From contig NC_080042.1 of the NCBI RefSeq assembly GCF_012489685.1, positions 60,741,069 through 60,805,068 on the forward strand: DNA of 64,000 bases, written 5' to 3'. The notes below the pieces were generated by a model, which saw only the letters and a program-made list of their open reading frames with translations, did not search any database and was not told the origin of the DNA. A program made the position numbers and the translations under genes. Shown here piece after piece: positions 46,100 through 54,329 of this stretch; positions within the stretch are counted from its first letter, which is position 1, and the number at the start of each line of letters is the position of its first letter. The stretch is from Lotus japonicus (taxonomy: Eukaryota; Streptophyta; Magnoliopsida; Fabales; Fabaceae).

Positions 46100-46235
46100 C
46101 ACCTAGTTAGAAGGTTAACTCAAGTGGTAAGAGTTAGATGACATAATAATTTGGGAGGTGAAGGATACAGGGTTCGAACCCTAAACATTACTAATTTAAT
46201 TATTAGAAATTACTAACAACTAACATTTGCTTATA
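46100..46235 (+). mobile_element. tRNA-derived SINE
   Basis: Pol III box A TAACTCAAGTGG at 46116-46127 and box B GGTTCGAACC at 46171-46180, 44 bp apart, as in tRNA-derived SINE heads. An AT-rich tail follows. It does not fold as an intact tRNA. Ends approximate. Confidence 0.65.
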
Positions 46236-46424
46236 AAAAAAACCTATCTAGACATGGTTTGACATTAATATGCACTAAATTGAAAGTGAAGATAATGCTT
46301 TTAATGAGCTCACATTGATTTGAATCAATAAATAAATGAGACAATGTGTTTAGTAACAAATTTTCAGAGATAAATCACATCACTATTTAAACTATTTAAA
46401 CTAAATAAAACATTTTATTTACCC

Positions 46425-46590
46425 AAGCGGGGTAGCTCAGTTAACAAAGCAGGTTGAGTGTATGGGAAGAACTCTAGGGTTCAATTCCCACACAATACAC
46501 TCTGGAGATCGAGCCTTAACTGTGACCAAATTCCAATTCTAACTGCATTCAAAGTGGTACGCCGGTACCAGATGTTTATAAATAAATAAA
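46425..46590 (+). mobile_element. Second tRNA-derived SINE of a different family
   Basis: Box A TAGCTCAGTTAAC at 46433-46445 and box B GGTTCAATTCC at 46478-46488. The head resembles a tRNA D-arm and T-arm, but the anticodon arm does not pair well, and a ~100-bp non-tRNA body with an A-rich tail follows. Not a functional tRNA gene. Confidence 0.6.
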
Positions 46591-46726
46591 AAACATTTTT
46601 GTCACATCTCTCAAACAAAACTTATCTATACGCCCAAATTCATTTATATTTTAGGGCCCTTATTCTCTTAAAAACAAAGCTTTTATTTGCACTTTTTGTT
46701 TTTGTAATGGGATTCAATGTATGTAA

Positions 46727-47348
46727 GACCATTTACAATGGTGATCATTTACAATGGGTGAGTTGAGTGGGGTGTTTAGTGTTGAGTGGGTAGTGTAGTG
46801 GTGTTTAGGGGTGTGTTGAGTTTGAGGAGAGAGAAGAGAGGTGTTGAGTAAACTCAACATGTTGAGAGTGGGCCCGAAGCGGAGAGAGGAAGTGAGTGGG
46901 TGGATTGCTGCTGACACGTGGCGATTCTTGATTGGGTCGCTGAATTTTTATCTTCTTAATATTTTGAACTCAATTATTTCATTGGAAAAAAAATTCCCGA
47001 AAATTATTTTAACCAAAATTCATGATTTTTTTCCTCTATAAATAGAGACTTGGTTTGTTAGATTTGGACACAGAAAAAAAAATCCAAGTTTTTCACTATC
47101 TTATTATCTTTCTCACCATCTTATTATCTTTCTATTAGCCTTTGTTTAGAAATTGATTCTAACAATTACCATAAAAAATATGAAATAAAAAAGTGGTGGG
47201 GTAGAGTGAGTGGTGGAGTAGGGTGTTGAATGAAAAACTATTGGAATGGGTAAAAGTTGAATGAGTGTTGAATTGAAGAGAGAAGAAGATGTGGAATATT
47301 GGGAAGAAAAAAAGTGGTGTTCAGGGTTGAAAACCATTGTATATGGTC
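46727..47348. mobile_element. Harbinger-type MITE, 622 bp, TAA duplication
   Basis: Ends GACCATTTACAATGG...CCATTGTATATGGTC flanked by TAA (46724-46726, 47349-47351). The interior has 'gttgagt' runs. No ORF of note. Confidence 0.75.
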
Positions 47349-47351
47349 TAA

Positions 47352-48920
47352 TAATATATTTTAATTTGCATGTAGCTGGCCTGGAGCGTGAGATGCAAAC
47401 GATTCGTAGGATATTCTGGAACTTGCCTATTAACGTTAAGAAAAAGGATCGAGAAAGAAGAATCCAGATACAGTATCACTATCATCCATTTACAAAGATA
47501 ATAATCATAATAAAAATAATATTAATGTTATTTTAAATTTAATTTTTATTATATATGAGTAGATAATAAAAGTTAGCCGGATATCCATTATAATTATATT
47601 CAACTCATTTTTAGTTTACATGATGTTAATGTGAAAAATATAAAAAGTTAAGAAATCCAGAACCACTAAAATCAAGAGAGAGATGTATATGGTTGTGGAG
47701 CCAGTGGAGGGCAGCCCTAATCTGGTGTGAGATGTGGGAGTATCTTTCGTGGGTCCCACCATACCTTCTCTGCGCTTTATGGCCACCTCAGCTTCCACTT
47801 CCCCCTTATTTTACCGTGAACGCCAACCCCCTTCCGTCGTCGGCATTTCTTATTTTTTAATTTTTCAATCTTGATTATTATAGTTTCAAAAAAAAAAATC
47901 TTGATTATTATATCTTATCCTCATCATAAGCTTTTTCATAATCTTCAATTATTTATTTATTATATTTCCGTTGAAGTCCTACTTTGGCTTCTCACTCTTT
48001 CTTTTTTTTAATGAATAGTACATTGGTTGCGATCATGATTACAGGTCGGAATATATTTTCTAAATCACGTTCAATTATAGAAGTTTTATAAATTGTTCGT
48101 CAATATAATTCTCATATCGACAATAAAAATTTAACACACAATTTTTTGAAAGAAATTAAATAATCAATTCTTACCAATTGAATCACTCATATTCTTATCA
48201 CCAGAAGTTTTTGTGTTCTCCTACAAAATATAACAAATATTGATAGAAAGTCTGAGTTCGAATGATTTTATTTATAATTAGAGAAAATAGTAAAAAAGGT
48301 GGTGAATCAGTCAAGCTTGTAAGAGCTTCTTTCCCAAAACAGAAAATAAAAATCCAAATGAGATATGATCTAGATGCTGTTGCTTGCTACATTTAATTTA
48401 ATTAATTTAAGAAAGATAAAGAAGGGTTTACTTTCTGATGTAGTGACTCCTTACAAATTCTATCTCAATATCTCAATATTAAAATCATGAAAAAATGTGA
48501 TCCACAAACTCACTAGGGTTGAGGACAGACAGGTTGTTTGTTTGTTAGTTGGAGAAATCGAAAATCTTAACGACACGTGCCTTTGATAACCCTTTCAAGT
48601 CAATAACAATAATAACAATGCAAGCTCTCATCTGAGGCAGATTTGTCTGAAAACCCTTTGAGGCTGGCCTACGAATTTCGATGTCCTTTTATTTTGGCCC
48701 CTGTTCTTTATCCTTTTCAATATTTTCTTTTTCTATTTAGTATTTATATTTATATATTCACATTTTAATAAGTGTTTTCAAAGATGATAGCTGAAGTAGG
48801 CAAAATACATATAGATTGGGAGGAGGAGATCCAATAATCAATCATTAACAAATATTATAATTTATTTTTTTGACGTAAAAAAAGGTGTTCTCAACACATA
48901 TCATTAAGGTGGCTATATAT
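47352..48920. other. AT-rich spacer, no gene seen
   Basis: Short homopolymer runs and an imperfect duplicate of 'atcttgattattat' near 47868-47910 are the only structure noticed. No coding signal. Confidence 0.5.
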
Positions 48921-48922
48921 TT

Positions 48923-49105
48923 GATTATTGCTCAGATTTGGTTGACACCTTTCATCGGAATTTGGATGTGTCGCAATTTTGGGTTAGAGATGCTATAATA
49001 ACTTATAAGGGTTTGAGCCTGGCTTGGTCGAGTCTGAGATGCTCGCATTGCTTAATTCCGAGGGAGATGAACAATACGGCAGACATGTTAACTCGACAAG
49101 TTTGA
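48923..49105 (+). pseudogene. RNase H-like C-terminal fragment (LINE-type / RVT_3 family)
   Basis: 61 codons open and ending in TGA. They start SDLVDTFHRNLDVSQFWVRD and end with LIPREMNNTADMLTRQV. The pattern (S/D)-D-x-x-x-x-V with a later (V/I)-P-R-x-x-N-x-x-A-D-x-L is the second half of the RNase H-like domain found in plant LINE-derived and RVT_3 proteins. The first catalytic half and any start are missing. No other part of the parent was found nearby. Confidence 0.5.
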
Positions 49106-49781
49106 AAGGATCACACTCAGCACATATTTGGAGACTACCTCCGTTTGTTGTTATTCCAACCTGTGCCTGAATGTGCTAGTCTAGGGTTAGTTATTTCCCA
49201 GTCTTCTTCTCGTAATAAAATAATAATTAAGATATTACTAATAAAGGTACGAAATGTGTATTAAAATATATAATTTCGAAGTTCCTGATATTTTAAATAT
49301 TATATTATTCAATACATGTTTTATTTTTTTCAAAATTGATCAGGTGTTTTATCCTACCGTTTTGTAGGGCGTTTTTTGTTTTTTGTTTGTTAATCATAGA
49401 TCCAAACATCTAGTGAGAATGTTTAATATTTAACATTATTAAATGATTATTTTCTCTTTTATTCAAAATTAAAATATTTGCTTGCTCTACCTACACAGGT
49501 CTTCATGATCACACATGATTCCATATACTACTGCTTTTTTGGGGTTGTGGCTGGTTTCATTCCCAGCCATAAAATTGGTGGTTCCAGATCCCATGAGTGA
49601 ATTGAGACCTCTAGTTTTTGGGTTAGAAGAAACCTAAATATATGGGCAACTGAACAAACTTCACATGGGTGTGTGGGTGGGATATATGCCTAATAAAAAT
49701 ATTCGCAAACTTGAAAGGTCAAGTTCTAGAGTTTCATTATGAATTGGTGTGACTTTCCTATTAGACGCTTCATTTAAAAAT
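49106..49781. other. AT-rich spacer, no gene seen
   Basis: Nothing recognisable after the RNase H fragment, apart from a possible trailing homologous tail up to about 49200. Confidence 0.45.
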
Positions 49782-50324
49782 GGCTTAATTGCAACTTTGG
49801 TCCCCGACGTTTATCAATGCCACGATTTTGGTCTCCCACCTAATTTAATTACATGGATGGTCCCCGACGTTGTAGGCTGTGTGCAACGTTAGTCCTACCG
49901 TTTATTTCTTAATGGAGGAGGCTTACGTGAACGTCCAGTTGGAGAGAGAAAGGAGGTATGAGGAGAGAGGGAAGCACGTGAGTATCACGTGACCCTTATT
50001 TGAACCCATTATACCCAAATCCCTGACCTCCCTGGAACGAAGAAGGTAACGCGATTTAGATCCCTAGGGTTTCAGATTTGGGTATAATGGGTTCATATAA
50101 GGTTCACGTGAGTTCACGTGATACTCACGTGCTCCCCTCTCTCCTCAGATCTCCTTTTTCTCTCCAACTAGACGTCCACGTAAGCCTCATCCATTAAGAA
50201 ATAAACGGTAGGACTAACGTTGCACGCAGCCTACAACGTCGGGGACCATCCATGTAATTAAATTAGGTGGGGGACCAAAATCGTAGAATTATTAAACGTC
50301 GGGGACCAAAGTTGTAATTAAGCC
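49782..50324. mobile_element. Mutator-like foldback MITE, 543 bp, perfect 9-bp duplication, five G-boxes
   Basis: TTTAAAAAT flanks both ends (49773-49781, 50325-50333). The inverted arms start GGCTTAATTGCAACTTTGG and extend over more than 200 bp. They carry CACGTG twice in the left arm (about 49975-49992) and three times in the right arm (about 50104-50132). No transposase. Confidence 0.9.
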
Positions 50325-50333
50325 TTTAAAAAT

Positions 50334-51210
50334 TTATAATCTTCTCTTTGTCTAATCTATGTTCTTGCTTTATATAAAGAAAAAAGAGTTGTTAGATTAT
50401 TGTTGTTCCGGTATGGAACCAACAGACTTAGACTATCTAATTTGAGAGCAAGCGAGAGTAACAAGACAAGTAAAAAAACGTTAAATGATATGTTTTTCAC
50501 CGTTTGGGTGGTGCCTGAGATTTATAACTTGGGTTTTGGTCCGAATGAACCGTGGGTTACCCGACCCATTTGTTACATAATGTTGGTAAGCCCAATATTA
50601 GTAAAATTGGTGCGCCCAATATCAGACCACAAGCCCACAAGACACTATGACTTAGAATAAGAAGAAAGTGTCTTTACTAAGCCCACAATAAATTAATGCG
50701 CCCGATATAAAAATAACATGGGCGCGCAGGCACCAACACTTAGAAATTCAAATAATGCACATAATAATCATCCTAACTTTTCTTCTTATCTCTTTCCCTT
50801 TGCGTGTATACTTGATAATGAATCACCTCATCTGTCATTTCACCTGCCCTTACCGTGTCAAGTTTCAAAATCATCATTACTTTATCTGCCATCATTACAT
50901 CAACAAAGATACTATATATATTTTGAAACTTGGTGCTACAGTGTCATTAAACACTTTAAATCTCCATTGATGCGATCATCAAAGAAAAATAGCAAGAAAT
51001 AAATTTGAATCAAAATAATATATGAAGAGTCATACCCCTTCGACACAAATGTCTCATTCTCTGGACCAACATATCCTTTCAATGTGAAACGTTTCAGACC
51101 AACTTGTCCTTACCAATTGAAACGTTAAAATGAATGGTCATGAATGCTCGCGTGAAAGCATGCATCTCCTTCTTTTGAAATTCAACCTTTCATCTTCCCT
51201 CCTCTTTTCC
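50334..51210. other. Spacer, no gene assigned
   Basis: Open frames at 50400-50660 and 50718-51002 are short and lack recognisable motifs. The interval may be the promoter of the interrupted gene at 51606. Confidence 0.4.
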
Positions 51211-51218
51211 TATATAAA
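51211..51218 (+). promoter_or_regulatory. TATA box of the interrupted gene-like unit
   Basis: TATATAAA in 'ttccTATATAAAccc'. A UTR exon follows that ends in the donor CCG/GTAAGTT at 51383, with acceptor TTTCAG at 51595 and ATG at 51606. Confidence 0.6.
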
Positions 51219-51605
51219 CCCAACCATTTTCATTCACAATCACTATCAAACATACTCCCAAATATAAGCTATAAAATTTATCTGCAATTCCCTCGAAATT
51301 CCGCCTTTTAGCATCGAGATTTCACTTTTCCACCTCACACTCGTGCCACCATCTCCAGGCATTCTCAGATCTTGTCATCTCCGGTAAGTTCCATGCTCTT
51401 CTCCACTTTCTTTTCATGCACCTTCATCTATTTTTCCCTTTCAGATTTCTGAGTTCTACTTCTTTTAACACACATGAATCCCTCTCTGCCCCCTAGAAAC
51501 AAACTTTGAAGTTCTCCCTTAAAGTTTTTTCTCAAACCTTGTCAAACCAAACGATTTTAATCACTTCCTCTCCATTTTGAACTTTCTAATTTCAGGGTCC
51601 TCAAA

Positions 51606-51721
51606 ATGGTTGCTAAGCGTCCTCATAGAAACCCTAGTACTGCTAAATCAAACCCCACTGCCGATACCCTATGGGTTTCCAGTAAAGTAAAAACCAGATT
51701 TTCGAAGTTTAAAACTACTAA
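51606..51721 (+). pseudogene. N-terminal 39 codons of an unidentified gene, broken by the SIRE-type insertion
   Basis: ATG in good context (tcaaaATGGtt) ten bases after a 5'UTR intron (51384-51595). The frame reads MVAKRPHRNPSTAKSNPTAD, then TLWVSSKVKTRFSKFKTTN, and is basic and Ser/Thr-rich. At 51722 it enters the SIRE LTR and stops after about 20 chimeric codons. The rest should lie beyond the nested insertions to the right of the window. It may be a host gene or a non-LTR-element gene; I do not recognise it. ACTAA at 51717-51721 is the candidate target duplication. Confidence 0.5.
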
Positions 51722-52927
51722 TGAAGGTATGAAAAACGGTAGAAAGGGGGGTTTGAATAACGTTTTCAGTATAAAACTTCCACCTTAAAGATTTTGACAA
51801 ATCTTTCGAGAACTTAAGTGCTAAAGATAAGAGATAGAAAAGCACACAAGGATTTTATCCTGGTTCACTTGATAAATCACTCAAGCTACTCCAGTCCACC
51901 CGTTAAGGTGATTTCTTCCTTCTTAGAATGAAGGCAATCCACTAATCAGGTAAGAGTTACAACTGCACTTGAAACCTACAAGTGACTAACAATTACACTG
52001 ACTTAGCTCACACTAAGATTCACTCTCTTAGTCTTCTCTAGGATCCGATCAGCCTTGATCTCCTAAAGGAACTAAACAAACTGTTTATCAAAGAATTGTT
52101 TACAAGAGATTTGCTTCTAAAAAGCTAATAGTAAACTCAATGAATTTCAGATGAAAGAAAGCTTAGAAGAATTTAAGTTTGTCTTGCGCGTATGTGAATG
52201 CTTCTAGCCGTTTCTTTCAGTCTTCAGCCTCTTTATATACTCCAAGGATTAGGGTTGAGCGTTGCATGGGAAATGCTACCGTTGGAGGGCAGTTCTGGAA
52301 AATCCAACTTCTGCTGTGTCTGAGACTGTTAGGTAGGTCGTCAGGAAGGTACAGTTGCTTTTGTACTTGGATAGCGACTTGACCTTTAAACCTAGGAGAC
52401 TTCTGATCAGGGGAATGCTTCATATTGGAACTTGTGAAGCCGGTTGATCAGAGTCAGAGGGAAAGCCCAGATCCTCTGACCATTGTTTCTTCTGGTTCTG
52501 AACTCAGAGGGAAGAACATGGTCTTCAGAGTATCTTGCTTCTAGACAACAGAATTTCACTAATCAGCTTCTAGATCTTTAGAGTCTTCTACACCATCAAA
52601 ATATCTGAGCCTTTAGTGTTTCTTGGTTATCAGACTTTCTGGATCTTCAGAACTTCTAGTGACTGAGTCCACATCAGAGTTTGTATAACTTCAGAACTTC
52701 TGAAGCTTTTCCACTGTTCATACTGAACATGGTGAATGCGAAAGCGTTGCTTGGGTTGCTCTTTATACACAGTGCTTCTGATTTGTGTGAGATTGAGTTG
52801 AGGTCAGAACCTGTAAATAGCACACTCAGAGAAACACGTTAGAGTACCACAATTGTTCATATCAAAAGGTTAACTTGTAATTATCAAAACATAGAGTTGT
52901 ACTACTAGATCAAAACTTGATCTTACA
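51722..52927 (-). mobile_element. 3' LTR of the SIRE-type element (1206 bp)
   Basis: Starts TGTAAGATCAAG and ends CATACCTTCA in element sense. Homologous to 817-2036. Confidence 0.93.
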
Positions 52928-52928
52928 A

Positions 52929-53483
52929 TCTCCCCCTTTTTGATGATGACAAAACTTAGATTTTTGATGAACAATTCTTAAACATTAAACTAAATTCACT
53001 CAGAGTTTAGAGATATAGAATAATACTTATCCTGATGTGAATAGTTTATCTTGCTCATTCTGAATTCAAGTCACTGCTTGATTCTGAGCTTAGCTCCCCA
53101 TGAATCTAATACTTGATGAAAACGTTAGTAAAGTCTAGATTATGAGCTAAATGATATAAGAGTTCAGAGTGAAAAACTTATGACATAGATGAAAATCGAG
53201 TAATCAGAGCGCATAAGTAATCAGAGTCACGGACAAGGTATCAGAGTCTTGGTTATCAGAGTCAACTAGAATCACTTCAGAAGAAGTGAAATGTATTCCT
53301 TGTATTTGCCCAGTGACACATCTATGGTCATGAAGGTGGAACTCTTAAATTCTCCAAAAGAGAAAAAATAAATCACACTAACACATCTTACACATCAAAA
53401 ACTGGGTGTACTCCCCCTTTTTGTCATAAGCAAAAAGCTTGGGGTGTGAAAAACTTAGCTTGAAGTACAAGGTACTCCCCCTT
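52929..53483 (-). promoter_or_regulatory. Repeated polypurine tracts before the 3' LTR
   Basis: In element sense, AAAAAGGGGGAGA directly precedes the 3' LTR (52929-52941), and similar tracts occur at 53409-53422 (AAAAAGGGGGAGTA) and 53473-53482 (AAGGGGGAGTA). Multiple purine tracts upstream of the 3' LTR are a described trait of Sireviruses. They prime plus-strand DNA synthesis. Confidence 0.75.
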
Positions 53484-53670
53484 AGAGAAGGTCTAAGTTT
53501 AAAGAAAATGAAAACTATGCAATAATCAGAGTTAGGCGAAATAAATAGAAGAGTTAATGCAAGAGAAGAACGTTTACCACCGGTCAAGGGAGTAAAGAGA
53601 AGGGTCAGTTACCAAGAACTTAACCTCGAGAAACCGTAGGAGCATTAACTTTCAGAGAGAAAGTGAAGCC

Positions 53671-53678
53671 TATATAAA
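53671..53678 (+). promoter_or_regulatory. TATA box of the counter-oriented ORF
   Basis: TATATAAA 57 bp before the ATG of the 130-aa ORF, on the strand opposite to gag-pol. The spacing allows a 5'UTR of about 30 bases. Confidence 0.6.
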
Positions 53679-53734
53679 GCGTTGGAGAGAGAGGTAAGCT
53701 TCACACCTCGAACAATTTTCAGTAAGGAAAAAAA

Positions 53735-54127
53735 ATGGCATCATACATCGTAGCATTAGAAGAGCTGAGGAAGAAGGCCTTCGAGGAGGACTTGTTCCTG
53801 AACATCAGGCATCCAGAGGGTACAACGACCATCTCGGAGCTGACACGGACACTGCTGGAGGAGGACCTGCGTCCAGAGTTGAAGAGAAACCTGAGGGAAT
53901 TTCTTGCCTTCGTGGAGGAGGTGCAAGAACTCAGCCGGCTTGAACTCAAGCTGCTGGAAGAAAAAGAGATTTTGGAAGAGAAGCTCAAGACTGCAGAAGA
54001 GATTCTGGAGGGGGATGAGCTAAAAGACAGGCTCAGCAACATCCAGTATGCACTGAAGCGTCTGGAGAAGGATAGGTCAGAGCAGCGCCAGGAGTGCAGA
54101 AGAATGAGGAGGGATCCTCCATTCTAG
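53735..54127 (+). CDS. Small coiled-coil protein encoded opposite to the SIRE-type element
   Basis: 130 codons, ATG in an A-rich context, reading against gag-pol between the third ORF and the 3' LTR. The protein starts MASYIVALEELRKKAFEEDL. It is highly charged and helical: LEEDLRPELKRNLREFLAFV and LKLLEEKEILEEKLKTAEEI have leucine-type heptads over roughly residues 40-115, and it ends RRMRRDPPF. No signal peptide or membrane segment. The TATA box at 53671 and AATAAA at 54172 make it look like a complete transcription unit carried by the element. No function is known to me; it could be an element regulator or a captured gene. The long minus-strand Ser-rich frame over it is a shadow. Confidence 0.65.
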   Translation: MASYIVALEELRKKAFEEDLFLNIRHPEGTTTISELTRTLLEEDLRPELKRNLREFLAFVEEVQELSRLELKLLEEKEILEEKLKTAEEILEGDELKDRLSNIQYALKRLEKDRSEQRQECRRMRRDPPF

Positions 54128-54171
54128 ACTTTTAGGGAAAGAATGTATGATGTAAACATAAAGAGATTATG

Positions 54172-54177
54172 AATAAA
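54172..54177 (+). terminator. Polyadenylation signal of the counter-oriented ORF
   Basis: AATAAA 45 bp after the stop codon, in TG-rich DNA (gtatgatgtaaac). It lies before the end of the convergent third ORF (54330). Confidence 0.5.
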
Positions 54178-54329
54178 AAGATTTTTGCAAACATATGTGA
54201 CAGAAAAATATATATAGATATGCATAGATAATCACAAACGAACAAAGTAGAATAAATAAGTAAAAAGAAACATAAGTTAACAAAAATAAAACAACGTTAA
54301 AGAAAAAGAAAAACGAAGAGATCCTAAAA

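Noticed and set aside
46433..46500. Possible tRNA gene
   Set aside because: Boxes A and B are present, but no acceptor stem pairs and the anticodon arm is poor; better explained as a SINE head.
53719..54042. Serine-rich minus-strand frame over the counter-oriented ORF
   Set aside because: Mirror image of the Glu/Leu-rich coiled-coil ORF; GAG/GAA codons read as serine on the other strand.
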